Counted from the stretch's first letter, positions 1 through 7,626 are shown. The stretch: 20,953 nt of DNA from JAAGZL01 sp964628835 (GCA_964628835.1 CAZVME010000056.1:1-20953), one strand, 5' to 3'. Numbers and translations: made by a program. The notes: a model not told the origin generated them from the letters alone.

Positions 1-750
1 GCTGAAGATGGCGGTGTTTATCCCCACAATGTCGCCGTGGGCATTTATCAGGGCGCCACCTGAGTTGCCGGGATTGATGGCGGCATCTGTCTGGATAAAA
101 TTCTCAAAGGTGTTTATACCCAGGTGATTGCGCCCGGTGGCCCCCACGATTCCCATGGTTACGGTCTGCCCCACGCCAAAGGGGTTGCCAATGGCCAGGA
201 CCACATCGCCCACCTGTAGGGTGTTGGAGTCTCCGGCCTGGATTGCATCAAGGCCCTTGGTTCCGGTATTGAGCAGCGCCAGGTCGGTATCCGGGTCGGT
301 TCCCACCACTTGGGCCTGCAGGGTGCGGCCATCGCTGAGTACCACCCGGATCTTTTCAGCGTCTTTGATCACATGGTTGTTGGTCATGATCAGGCCGTCA
401 CTGCTGATTATCACTCCTGATCCCAGGCTGCTCTCCCGCTTCACCTTTGGTTTGGCGCTGTAACGTCGCTCAAAGAAACGCTGGAGTGCCGGGTCGTCAA
501 AGAATGGTTTGCGTCTCTGTACCGTCAGCTTGGTGGTGTATACGTTGACCACCGATGGTGAGGCCTTCTTTACCGCAGCGGCATAGGAGACCGGGCCGGT
601 GTCGGGGATGGTGACCGGGATTGCCGGGGAGCTGGGTAGCTTAAGGTTGGTCTCTTCGCTATTCTGAAACAGGGATACAGCCAGGAAGGCGGCGGCCAAT
701 CCGGCCAGTATGGAGGTGAGAGCGAAGATGAGGAATCTCTGGAGTTTCAT
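1..750 (-). CDS. algW: HtrA-family periplasmic serine protease (AlgW/DegS type), 5' part
   Basis: This is the N-terminal 250 codons of a trypsin-like protease; the rest, including any PDZ domain, lies beyond the left edge. Residues 5-28 form one hydrophobic segment without an obvious cleavage site, which suggests an inner-membrane anchor with a periplasmic catalytic domain. The catalytic triad is visible: His126 in TNNHVI, Asp156 in DTDLALL and Ser230 in NPGNSGG. The family cleaves the anti-sigma factor RseA/MucA when it senses misfolded outer-membrane proteins, and so releases sigma-E/AlgU. The single N-terminal anchor favours AlgW/DegS over soluble DegP. A DegP-like or DegQ-like paralogue cannot be excluded because the PDZ count is not visible. 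The ATG start at 748-750 begins the hydrophobic anchor. The gene is divergent from the Nif3 gene. Confidence 0.9.
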   Translation of the reverse strand, partial: MKLQRFLIFALTSILAGLAAAFLAVSLFQNSEETNLKLPSSPAIPVTIPDTGPVSYAAAVKKASPSVVNVYTTKLTVQRRKPFFDDPALQRFFERRYSAKPKVKRESSLGSGVIISSDGLIMTNNHVIKDAEKIRVVLSDGRTLQAQVVGTDPDTDLALLNTGTKGLDAIQAGDSNTLQVGDVVLAIGNPFGVGQTVTMGIVGATGRNHLGINTFENFIQTDAAINPGNSGGALINAHGDIVGINTAIFS

Positions 751-781
751 AGCTTAAATATCCTAACATGTCCTCTCTTAG

Positions 782-807
782 GGAGCCTGTGATTAATCAG
801 AGGCTCC
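782..807. promoter_or_regulatory. 26-bp near-perfect palindrome between algW and nif3
   Basis: The sequence reads GGAGCC, then TGTGATTAATCAGA, then GGCTCC. It equals its own reverse complement except for one mismatched pair, and the centre TGATTAATCA is itself a perfect palindrome. It lies 31 bp upstream of the protease ATG and 61 bp upstream of the nif3 ATG. That position suits an operator for a dimeric regulator controlling one or both divergent genes. No T-run follows on either strand, so it does not look like an intrinsic terminator. The regulator is unknown. Confidence 0.5.
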
Positions 808-868
808 AGCAGCACATGGATGACTTTAATCAGAGCTATAACGGGACCCAGGTCTGGGAACGGCGAAT

Positions 869-1624
869 ATGATTGAACTGAAACGGCTGGTGCAACACTG
901 TGATGAATATCTACAGACTGCCTCTATAGATGACTACTGTCCCAACGGCCTGCAGGTGGATGCCGGAGGTTCCATGATCAACTCTGTTGTGACTGGGGTG
1001 ACTGCCAGCCAGGCCCTTATTGAAGCCGCTGCCGAACAGAAGGCGGACCTGCTGTTGGTGCATCACGGCTATTTCTGGAAGGGGGAGCCATTGTCCCTGA
1101 CCGGCATCAAGGGGCGGCGCATTCGTGCCCTGTTCAGCAATCGCATCAGTCTCATGGCCTATCATTTGCCATTGGATCTGCATCCGGAGTTGGGAAATAA
1201 CTGCCAACTTGCGGCGCGGTTGGGGTTCGACAATGCTGCACCTGCGGAGTTGGGTGATGGTTATATCTGGGTTGTCGAACTATCTGCTCCCGAGAGTGTT
1301 GGACAGACCAGTGCCAGGATAAGCAATGGCTTGGGTAGAGATCCGCTGCATCTTCCTGGTGGTGCTGCCCAGATCAAGCGGATGGGTTGGTGTACTGGGG
1401 CAGCTGAAGGATATATTGTTAAGGCTGCAGAGCTGGGGTTGGATGCTTTCATCAGTGGTGAGGTGTCAGAGCAGACCATGCATCTGGCTGAAGAGCTGGG
1501 GATACACTATTTTGCCGCTGGGCATCACGCCACAGAAAGGTTTGGAATCCAGGCGCTAGGTGACTATCTGGCCCAGAAATTTGATATTGAACATAGCTTT
1601 ATCGACCTGCCTAACCCGGTTTAG
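869..1624 (+). CDS. Nif3-like dinuclear metal centre protein (YbgI family)
   Basis: This 251-residue protein has the hallmarks of the Nif3/YbgI (DUF34) family: LLVHHGYFW with His65-His66, YHLPLDLHPELGNN with Asp103, and a C-terminal GHHATERFG with His219-His220 and Glu223. These are the metal-binding residues of family members, which form toroidal hexamers with a di-metal site. It is sometimes annotated as GTP cyclohydrolase I type 2, but the cellular role is unsettled. Its length matches E. coli YbgI (about 247 aa). The start follows a weak purine stretch (GGGAACGGCG). Next to algW and petABC it probably forms part of a conserved gammaproteobacterial neighbourhood, but the context does not fix a function. 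It ends in TAG directly followed by TGA. Confidence 0.9.
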   Translation: MIELKRLVQHCDEYLQTASIDDYCPNGLQVDAGGSMINSVVTGVTASQALIEAAAEQKADLLLVHHGYFWKGEPLSLTGIKGRRIRALFSNRISLMAYHLPLDLHPELGNNCQLAARLGFDNAAPAELGDGYIWVVELSAPESVGQTSARISNGLGRDPLHLPGGAAQIKRMGWCTGAAEGYIVKAAELGLDAFISGEVSEQTMHLAEELGIHYFAAGHHATERFGIQALGDYLAQKFDIEHSFIDLPNPV

Positions 1625-1702
1625 TGAGGTATGGATTAATTTACAACCCCTATTAAAAAACTCCGTATTGACCTCGGTTGCAGGTTGTAAGAAAATGTGG
1701 CG

Positions 1703-1731
1703 TTGATTTTCTATAGTAAAATCAGAATATT
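1703..1731 (+). promoter_or_regulatory. possible petABC promoter
   Basis: TTGATT (1703-1708) and AATATT (1726-1731) are separated by 17 bp, acceptable as sigma-70-like -35 and -10 boxes. The site is in the 184-bp gap before petA. The match is weak (4 of 6 in the -10 box), and the region is A/T-rich, so the call is tentative. Confidence 0.25.
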
Positions 1732-1769
1732 CTAAAGAATTATAGCTGGGCGGCGGTTCTAAAATAGAA
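1704..1769. promoter_or_regulatory. cluster of three A/T-rich dyads upstream of petA
   Basis: Three short inverted repeats follow each other: TGATTTT-N7-AAAATCA (1704-1724), AGAATATTCT (1724-1733) and TTCTA-N3-TAGAA (1757-1769). They overlap or flank the possible promoter, so redox or growth control of the bc1 operon through them is plausible. I do not recognise a specific regulator consensus. Short dyads are common by chance in A/T-rich DNA. Confidence 0.3.
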
Positions 1770-1808
1770 TCCTTTAGGCTAGCCAGCCTGCATCGGGAGT
1801 CATACGTA

Positions 1809-2402
1809 ATGAGCGCAGATGGCGTTGATTTAAAAAAGAGGCGTTTTCTGACTGCAGCGACCAGTGTGGTCGGCGCTGTTGGAACCGGCTTTGTAGTGTA
1901 CCCTTTTCTGGCGGCCTGGGCCCCCAGTGAAAAGGCCAAGGCCGCCGGTGCTCCGGTAGAGGCCGATATCGGCAAGCTGGAGCCAGGGCAGAAGTTGACT
2001 GCCAAATGGCGCGGTAAGCCGGTGTGGATCATCCGTCGAACTGAGCAGAATCTGAAGGATCTGCCGGGGATGATTGACCGACTGGCTGATCCTAACTCCG
2101 AGATTCCTCAGCAGCCTGATTACTGCAAGAACGAGACCCGCTCCATCAAGCCGGAATATCTGGTAACCGTTGGTATCTGCACCCACCTGGGTTGCTCGCC
2201 TACCTATCGTCCGGAGATGGCACCGCAGGATCTGGGTCCGAACTGGAAGGGTGGTTTTTTCTGCCCTTGTCACGGCTCCCGCTTTGATCTGTCTGGCCGG
2301 GTTTATGCCGGTGCTCCTGCGCCCACCAACCTGGTGGTGCCAAAACACTATTTCATGTCCGACACCAGAATCCTGATCGGTGAAAACGAGGGGGCATCCT
2401 GA
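1809..2402 (+). CDS. petA: ubiquinol-cytochrome c reductase, Rieske iron-sulfur subunit
   Basis: This is the Rieske [2Fe-2S] subunit of cytochrome bc1 (197 aa). It takes the first electron from ubiquinol at the Qo site and passes it to cytochrome c1. An N-terminal KKRRFL twin-arginine-like motif (residues 9-14) is followed by a hydrophobic segment (about 15-36), consistent with Tat insertion and retention as a membrane anchor. The cluster motifs are CTHLGC (Cys124, His126, Cys129) and CPCHGS (Cys152, Cys154, His155). The two cluster-proximal cysteines of the disulfide are part of these motifs. The SD GGGAG sits 9 nt before the ATG. The stop overlaps the petB start (TGATG), so the pair is probably translationally coupled. 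Confidence 0.97.
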   Translation: MSADGVDLKKRRFLTAATSVVGAVGTGFVVYPFLAAWAPSEKAKAAGAPVEADIGKLEPGQKLTAKWRGKPVWIIRRTEQNLKDLPGMIDRLADPNSEIPQQPDYCKNETRSIKPEYLVTVGICTHLGCSPTYRPEMAPQDLGPNWKGGFFCPCHGSRFDLSGRVYAGAPAPTNLVVPKHYFMSDTRILIGENEGAS

Positions 2403-3631
2403 TGAGCGCACTGAATAAGATTGGTTGCTGGATAGATGAGCGTTTTCCTATGACCAAGGTCTGGAACGAGCATCTGGCTGAATATTACGCCCCCAAGAAC
2501 TTTAACTTCTGGTACTTCATGGGCTCCCTGGCCATGCTGGTAATGGTAATGCAGATCGTCACTGGCGTCTGGCTGGCCATGAGCTATAAGCCGGATGCAG
2601 AGCTGGCCTTCGGCTCGGTTGAATACATCATGCGTGATGTGGACTGGGGCTGGTTGATCCGCTACATGCACTCCACTGGTGCCTCGGCCTTCTTTATTGT
2701 GATATACCTGCACATGTTCCGCGGCCTGATGTACGGTTCCTACCGTAAGCCGCGCGAGCTGCTGTGGGTTATCGGCGTAATCGTCTACCTGGTGATGATG
2801 GCTACCGCCTTCATGGGATATCTGCTGCCTTGGGGCCAGATGTCCTACTGGGGAGCACAGGTGATTGTGAACCTGTTCAGCGCCGTGCCGTTTGTGGGTG
2901 AGGAGCTGGGTGTATGGATCCGCGGCGACTATGTGATCTCGGATGTCACCCTGAACCGTTTCTTCGCGCTGCACTTCCTGTTGCCGTTTATCCTGGCGGC
3001 CCTGGTGTTCGTACATATCGTTGCTCTGCATAGGGTTGGTTCCAACAACCCCGACGGCATTGAGATCAAGAATAACAAGGATGAGAATGGTATACCCAAG
3101 GACGGCATACCATTCCACCCCTATTACTCGGTAAAGGATATTGCCGGTATAGCGGGCTTTCTGTTTCTGTTTGCGGCGGCGTTGTTCTATGCCCCGGAGA
3201 TGGGTGGTTACTTTATAGAGCATCCAAACTTTGAGCCAGCCAACCCGCTGAAAACCCCTGAGCACATCGCTCCGGTGTGGTACTTCACCCCGTTCTACGC
3301 TATGTTGCGTGCGGTGCCCTCTATTGCGGGTTCGGCATTCCCGGGTGTGGTCGCGATGTTTGGTTCTATTCTGATCATGTTTTTCCTGCCTTGGCTTGAT
3401 CGTAGCCCGGTCAAGTCTATCCGTTACAAGGGTGGTCTGTATAAGGTCATACTTTGGCTGTTCGTTCTTGACTTCATCATGCTTGGTTACCTGGGGGTTA
3501 AGCCCACCACGGATCTGTACAAGCTGATGGCGCAGATCGGTACCGGTTACTACTTCGCATTCTTCCTGCTTATGCCCATCTATAGCAAGATGGATAAGAC
3601 CAAGCCAGTTCCAGAGAGGGTGACCAAATGA
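2402..3631 (+). CDS. petB: ubiquinol-cytochrome c reductase, cytochrome b subunit
   Basis: This is the multi-helix cytochrome b subunit (409 aa) that carries hemes bL and bH and both quinone sites in the inner membrane. The four axial heme ligands are His90/His104 in YMHSTGAS...YLHMF and His191/His205 in ALHFLLPF...FVHIV, with the usual 14-residue spacing in each pair. The Qo-site loop reads PVWY (291-294) rather than the PEWY of mitochondria and alphaproteobacteria. As far as I recall, that variant occurs in other beta/gammaproteobacterial bc1 complexes. The start overlaps the petA stop and the stop overlaps the petC start, so the three subunits are encoded as one tightly coupled unit. Confidence 0.97.
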   Translation: MSALNKIGCWIDERFPMTKVWNEHLAEYYAPKNFNFWYFMGSLAMLVMVMQIVTGVWLAMSYKPDAELAFGSVEYIMRDVDWGWLIRYMHSTGASAFFIVIYLHMFRGLMYGSYRKPRELLWVIGVIVYLVMMATAFMGYLLPWGQMSYWGAQVIVNLFSAVPFVGEELGVWIRGDYVISDVTLNRFFALHFLLPFILAALVFVHIVALHRVGSNNPDGIEIKNNKDENGIPKDGIPFHPYYSVKDIAGIAGFLFLFAAALFYAPEMGGYFIEHPNFEPANPLKTPEHIAPVWYFTPFYAMLRAVPSIAGSAFPGVVAMFGSILIMFFLPWLDRSPVKSIRYKGGLYKVILWLFVLDFIMLGYLGVKPTTDLYKLMAQIGTGYYFAFFLLMPIYSKMDKTKPVPERVTK

Positions 3632-4350
3632 AAAAGCTGATTCTTGCATTTCTATTGGCCACAGTGCCCGTTCTGTCCATGGCGGCAGGTGGTGTGCATC
3701 TGGACGATGCCGATATCGACGTGACCGATACCGAGTCCCTGCAACGGGGCGCTAAGTACTTTGTAAACTACTGCATGGGTTGTCATTCAGCCAAGTACCA
3801 GCGCTATAACCGCATGGGACGAGACCTGGGACTGACCGATGCTGAGGTTAAGGAAAACCTGATGTTCACTACCAGCAATATCGGTGACACCATGACTATC
3901 GCCATGAAGCCGGCGGATGCCGAAAAGTGGTTTGGCGTGGTCCCGCCTGATCTGAGTGTAACTGCACGCTCCCGGGGTGTGGACTGGATCTACACCTATC
4001 TGCGTAGCTTTTATGTAGATGAGTCCAGGCCCTTCGGTGTCAACAATCTGGTATTCCCGGATGCAGGCATGCCACATGTGATGTGGCAGATGCAGGGTTT
4101 ACAGAAGGCTGTATACAAAGAGGTGGATGGCAGGAAGGTAGTTGAAAAACTGGAGATTGTCGAGCCGGGGTCCATGAATGCTGAGGAGTTTGATGGCGCC
4201 ATGCGCGATCTCACCGCCTTCCTCAGTTATGTAGGTGAGCCGATCCAGACCAAGCGCAGAGCCATGGGTAAGTGGGTGCTGCTGTTTATTGGCGTATTTT
4301 TCATCCTGGCCTATCTGCTGAAGAAGGAGTATTGGAAGGATATCCACTGA
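3628..4350 (+). CDS. petC: ubiquinol-cytochrome c reductase, cytochrome c1
   Basis: This is cytochrome c1 (240 aa), which passes electrons from the Rieske protein to soluble or membrane c-type cytochromes. A Sec signal peptide occupies residues 1-19 with likely cleavage after SMA. The heme c motif is CMGCH (Cys49, Cys52, His53). GMPHVM (148-153) is the expected region for the axial methionine. A single C-terminal transmembrane helix (about 214-231) followed by KKEYWK anchors it with the C-terminus in the cytoplasm. The ATG overlaps the petB TGA (ATGA). The gene is followed by a strong intrinsic terminator, so petABC ends here. Confidence 0.96.
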   Translation: MKKLILAFLLATVPVLSMAAGGVHLDDADIDVTDTESLQRGAKYFVNYCMGCHSAKYQRYNRMGRDLGLTDAEVKENLMFTTSNIGDTMTIAMKPADAEKWFGVVPPDLSVTARSRGVDWIYTYLRSFYVDESRPFGVNNLVFPDAGMPHVMWQMQGLQKAVYKEVDGRKVVEKLEIVEPGSMNAEEFDGAMRDLTAFLSYVGEPIQTKRRAMGKWVLLFIGVFFILAYLLKKEYWKDIH

Positions 4351-4373
4351 TTTTTTCTTCCGCAAAACACACT

Positions 4374-4416
4374 AGGGTGCGCAGTTTCGGTTATACTGTG
4401 CACCCTTTTTGTTTTT
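4374..4416 (+). terminator. intrinsic terminator after petC
   Basis: A 12-bp stem (4374-4385 with 4395-4406, one G-U wobble) closes a 9-nt loop and is followed by T5-G-T5. It separates petABC from sspAB. sspA must then use its own promoter or read-through. Confidence 0.88.
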
Positions 4417-4485
4417 ACAAAAGATATTATTTCGGCACAGCATGGATAGTGCTGGCTTTATTGGTTACCTGACTGGAGTGGTTTT

Positions 4486-5109
4486 ATGGCTGTTGTTGCA
4501 AACAAGAGATCAGTAATGACTTTATATTCTGACCCTCAAAGCCCCTATAGCCATCGGGCGAGAATGGTCCTGGCCGAGAAGAAGATCACGGTTGAGATCA
4601 ACGATGTGGACCCGTTGAATCTAACCGATGACGTCATGGATCTGAACCCGTACGGAACCCTGCCCACCCTGGTGGACCGCGATCTTACCCTGTACGAGTC
4701 CCGGATCATTATGGAGTATCTGGATGAGCGCTTTCCTCATCCGCCACTGCTACCGGTGGACCCAGTCTCCAAGGCCAGCTCCAGGCTGTTCATGTTCCGG
4801 GTGGATCGGGATTGGTACAGCCTGATGGATGCAATACTAGCCGGTGGCAAGGGTGCCACCAAGGCCCGTAAGGAGTTAACCGAAAGCCTGGTGACCACCG
4901 CTCCGGTATTTGCCGCCAAGCCGTTCTTTATGAGTGAAAATCTGAGTCTGGTTGACTGTAGTCTGGCACCACTGCTATGGCGTCTGCCAGTGCTGGGTGT
5001 TGAGTTACCAGCAGCAGCGAGTGCAGTTGCCGATTATGCTGGCCGTCTGTTTGAGCGCGAATCTTTCCAGGAGAGCCTGACGGAACTGGAACGCGAGATG
5101 CGCGAGTAG
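4486..5109 (+). CDS. sspA: stringent starvation protein A
   Basis: This is SspA (207 aa), an RNA-polymerase-associated protein with a glutathione S-transferase fold that modulates transcription in stationary phase and acid stress. It begins MAVVANKRSVMTL, nearly identical to the E. coli N-terminus, so the upstream ATG is preferred over the internal Met11. The thioredoxin-like domain spans about 11-85 and contains NPYGTLPTLVDR and ESRIIMEYLDERFPHPPL. The FPHPPL surface segment is conserved in SspA and is implicated in its transcriptional role. The alpha-helical GST C-terminal domain includes LSLVDCSLAPLLWRLP. A good SD (GGAGTGG) precedes the start. sspB follows after 20 bp. Confidence 0.96.
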   Translation: MAVVANKRSVMTLYSDPQSPYSHRARMVLAEKKITVEINDVDPLNLTDDVMDLNPYGTLPTLVDRDLTLYESRIIMEYLDERFPHPPLLPVDPVSKASSRLFMFRVDRDWYSLMDAILAGGKGATKARKELTESLVTTAPVFAAKPFFMSENLSLVDCSLAPLLWRLPVLGVELPAAASAVADYAGRLFERESFQESLTELEREMRE

Positions 5110-5129
5110 TAGCGTAACTGGTTGCTGAT

Positions 5130-5516
5130 ATGGAAATGTCGTCCAATCGACCCTATTTGGTCCGGGCATTTTATGAGTGGCTGGTAGATAACCACCAGAC
5201 CCCATATCTGCTGGTGGAGGTGGCTGATAGCCGCGTGCAGGTGCCACAGCAGTTTGTGGAGGATGGCCGGATCACCTTGAACATCAACCCATCTGCGGTG
5301 CGCGATCTGGAGTTGGGTAATGAGTACATCTCATTCAATGCCCGCTTTGGCGGTAAACCCATGGATGTGCTGTTTCCGGCAGCCTCAGTCCTGGGTATCT
5401 ACGCCCAGGAGAATGGCAGTGGCATGCTGTTTCCAGAAGATGAAACCAGTACGGGCGATGGCGCGCCGGAGCAGACCCCACCCCCAAGCCGACCTTCGCT
5501 CAAGGTGGTCAAGTAA
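5130..5516 (+). CDS. sspB: ClpXP protease specificity-enhancing factor SspB
   Basis: This is SspB (128 aa), the adaptor that delivers ssrA-tagged peptides and some native substrates to ClpXP. The folded, Sm-like substrate-binding domain covers about residues 5-112 (NRPYLVRAFYEWLVDN, FNARFGGKP, VLGIYAQENG). An acidic and proline-rich flexible linker follows. The tail LKVVK matches the conserved C-terminal peptide that docks on the ClpX zinc-binding domain. The linker is shorter than in E. coli (128 versus about 165 aa overall). The SD is weak, so coupling to sspA is likely. An alternative ATG lies two codons downstream. Confidence 0.95.
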   Translation: MEMSSNRPYLVRAFYEWLVDNHQTPYLLVEVADSRVQVPQQFVEDGRITLNINPSAVRDLELGNEYISFNARFGGKPMDVLFPAASVLGIYAQENGSGMLFPEDETSTGDGAPEQTPPPSRPSLKVVK

Positions 5517-6003
5517 ACCTGGCAACTGTCCAGGTTTTTTTGTTGCGGACGAAGATTTTTTGGTTGTATCTCCTGCCGTTGATGCCTCGGTACTGGTCGG
5601 CAAACCATACGTCCAGAAGGATGCACGCCTCCTGGGTTGGCTGGCTGGAGCTGCTTTTGAGAATAGGCTTGTAACAGAGATATTGATTACCCTGACTATC
5701 TGACAGATTACGCAGGGGCGCCTCACCCAGGGTCTCGTAGTCACGGGCATTCATCATGATGGATTGATAGTCATCACCCGCACTTATCTACAGTGTACCT
5801 CCATTGCCTGAACCATATTTTTGCCACCAGGTTTCCGTATTAGCCCCGTCAAAGTAGGGGAGTGGGTTCTTATTGCTGTTTTGGTGCCAAGCCATGATGG
5901 TGGGGTCCTGAATGTGGTTCTCCTTTGCTATATCTCTGGCGATGCGTCCAGCGTTGGTGAAATCGAGGACAGGGCCAGAATGTTCTATGTTTAGGTTTTG
6001 CAT
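5509..6003 (-). pseudogene. AF1514-like small protein interrupted by one in-frame TAG
   Basis: From an ATG at 6001-6003 with a good SD (AAGGGA) the frame encodes 71 residues (MQNLNIEHSGPVLDF...) and meets TAG at 5788-5790. The same frame then continues with no further stop for 92 codons, to TGA at 5509-5511. The residues around the stop, GGTL-(TAG)-ISAGDDYQ, read as one continuous beta-strand region. The N-terminal pattern (ALDF-like start, RIARDIA, DPTIMAWH) resembles the small AF1514/DUF5619-type family, which I recall only from general knowledge. Either a Glu, Lys or Gln codon mutated to TAG, or the amber codon is read through. TAG ends several sound genes here (nif3, sspA, greB, the AcuI-like gene), which argues for simple nonsense mutation. 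The last 10-15 codons overlap the antisense of the sspB terminator. The family assignment is moderate. Confidence 0.55.
5516..5541 (+). terminator. intrinsic terminator of sspAB
   Basis: A 7-bp perfect stem AACCTGG/CCAGGTT with a 7-nt loop runs into a seven-base T tract. It begins at the last base of the sspB stop codon. The opposite-strand reading frame of the AF1514-like gene runs across it. Confidence 0.85.
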
Positions 6004-6285
6004 GTGTGTCCCTTAATATGAGGTAGTGGCAAAATGCCACAGGCTACGGTGTGGTCGTTGTCCAACCGCTAGCCAGAGTTTAGCCTAATAGTCGACTAAT
6101 TCAATCGGGTATTATCGGGGGTGTAACCGTCATGGTGGGTTGAGGTAACCACCTGAATAAACAAGTATTTTTATGTATTAATTGTAAGTGGTCTTATGTG
6201 GTTGTCTGAGATTGACTTTAGCCGATCATTTGGTTTACTAAGTCTTGCAAAGTGGGTGGAGACCATATACGAGGTAGCAGCACTA
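6004..6285. other. intergenic, no gene seen; one small dyad
   Basis: I find no credible reading frame in these 282 bp. The only clear structure is a perfect 6-bp dyad with a 3-bp centre, GTGGCA-AAA-TGCCAC (6026-6040). It lies 23-37 bp upstream of the AF1514-like start on the minus strand and could be an operator for that gene. Confidence 0.4.
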
Positions 6286-7626
6286 TCAAACCACGCGGTC
6301 CCTACCCTGATCCTTAGCTCGATACATGGCGCTATCTAGCCGCTTGAGAAGTTGACTGTTTTCTTCTCCCTGTTGATATTCTGCACTGCCAAAACTGGCA
6401 GTAAGTTTTATTCCGTGCGGATAATGGTGGCGTTTGAAAATAGTACGTAGTTTGTTAGCCAGTTTTGTAGCACCGCTCATGGTCGTGCTTGACAGCAAAA
6501 TAATAAACTCTTCGCCCCCCCAGCGCGCACATCTGTCGGCTATTCGGATTTCCTGTTTCATCAGGCGGGATAATTGCACCAGGATCTCATCACCAACCAG
6601 GTGACCATGTTTGTCATTTATTTTCTTAAAGTAATCTATGTCCAGTAATATTATGCTGAAGATGGTTTTATAGCGTCGGGCCTGTTCAATTTCATTATCC
6701 AGGTCGGCATTAAATTTTCTGCGATTGTTCAGCTGCGTGAGTTCGTCGGTATTCGAGAGCTCTTTGAGGATGATGTTTTGGGCGTAGCCCTTTTTCTGTT
6801 CTCTGTCTAGCCGCACAATGAAATAGGTTATAACACTGAATACAAAAATGAAAATTGCCAACGAGCCTGCGCTAAACTTTACGGTGTGATTGCGAGCGTT
6901 CTCAAGCATTGGGTCAAATGGGATGCTGATGGAGATCATGGCTCTGATGTTACCCAATTTTTCATAGAATCCGCGCTGGTCACCGTATTGCTTAATCATC
7001 TCTTTGGGAGCTGTGCTCGGATCATCATGACAGCGCATGCAGGATTGGCGATTGGGCGCGACCGGGAAGGCCATGTAGAAGAATTTACCACCCCGGTAGT
7101 TGATTACCGAGCTGTACTCTTTAATATCTCTATCATTCATCTTATGCAGGATCTCAAGTTCAAATTCATCCGCCTGGTTTATTGGATTGCGTGCGTTGTT
7201 TGACGCTATCTTGAAATGGATGCGTGGGAGTCCGTGCTCAATGCGTTCCACCTGCAGGTTCTGTTGCAGGTTGCGGGCAATGTAGGTAGATGAGAGTAGC
7301 TTGGGGGAAAAATACTCTTCATACAGTTTGCCGCTCTTCTGCAGGCGATAGATCTCAGGCTTCTGGATATCTTCCACGTAGCTGTGTAGTGCCCGATGTA
7401 CATATAGGTGGTTATGTACCTGCTGTTCAGCAAGCTCAAAGGCGTTATCTTTTTCCACTTGGTAAATCAGGTAGGTGAGAAGTGACCAGGAAACTAAGAA
7501 CAAAACAGCCAGAGTGATCAACAGGTGTCTGTTGCTGTTCAGTAGTCTGCGGGTATTGCTGTTGTGGGTGTTTGTTGCCACTGCTTGCATGCTTAGGTAT
7601 CCGCGGATCCGCTGTAATAGATCCAA
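6286..7626 (-). CDS. membrane diguanylate cyclase with periplasmic DUF3365/Tll0287-like heme-type sensor
   Basis: This 446-codon protein makes cyclic-di-GMP from GTP. Residues 34-55 and 252-271 are transmembrane. Between them is a periplasmic domain of about 195 residues carrying one CxxCH motif (CMRCH, 196-200), as in the DUF3365/Tll0287-like family that binds c-type heme. That implies sensing of redox state or a gaseous ligand. The cytoplasmic GGDEF domain spans about 290-446. It has LLDIDYFKKIND, the active-site GGEEF (370-374), and the inhibitory I-site RIAD (361-364) five residues upstream. The enzyme is therefore predicted to be active and product-inhibited. The longest frame starts at TTG (7626). 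ATG at 7590 (Met13) is an alternative; neither has a strong SD. The gene is visibly more A/T-rich than its neighbours. Confidence 0.88.
   Translation of the reverse strand: MDLLQRIRGYLSMQAVATNTHNSNTRRLLNSNRHLLITLAVLFLVSWSLLTYLIYQVEKDNAFELAEQQVHNHLYVHRALHSYVEDIQKPEIYRLQKSGKLYEEYFSPKLLSSTYIARNLQQNLQVERIEHGLPRIHFKIASNNARNPINQADEFELEILHKMNDRDIKEYSSVINYRGGKFFYMAFPVAPNRQSCMRCHDDPSTAPKEMIKQYGDQRGFYEKLGNIRAMISISIPFDPMLENARNHTVKFSAGSLAIFIFVFSVITYFIVRLDREQKKGYAQNIILKELSNTDELTQLNNRRKFNADLDNEIEQARRYKTIFSIILLDIDYFKKINDKHGHLVGDEILVQLSRLMKQEIRIADRCARWGGEEFIILLSSTTMSGATKLANKLRTIFKRHHYPHGIKLTASFGSAEYQQGEENSQLLKRLDSAMYRAKDQGRDRVV

Noticed and set aside
128..463. Plus-strand open frame of 111 codons
   Set aside because: It is the antisense shadow of the HtrA protease gene, whose minus-strand frame shows the full catalytic triad.
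2348..3649. Long minus-strand frame (433 codons) opposite petB
   Set aside because: It is an antisense artefact of the codon bias in the unmistakable cytochrome b gene; its composition (His, Gln, Arg rich) is not protein-like.
4272..4472. Plus-strand frame after petC that crosses the terminator
   Set aside because: It overlaps the petC end in another frame and reads through the strong hairpin; there is no SD.
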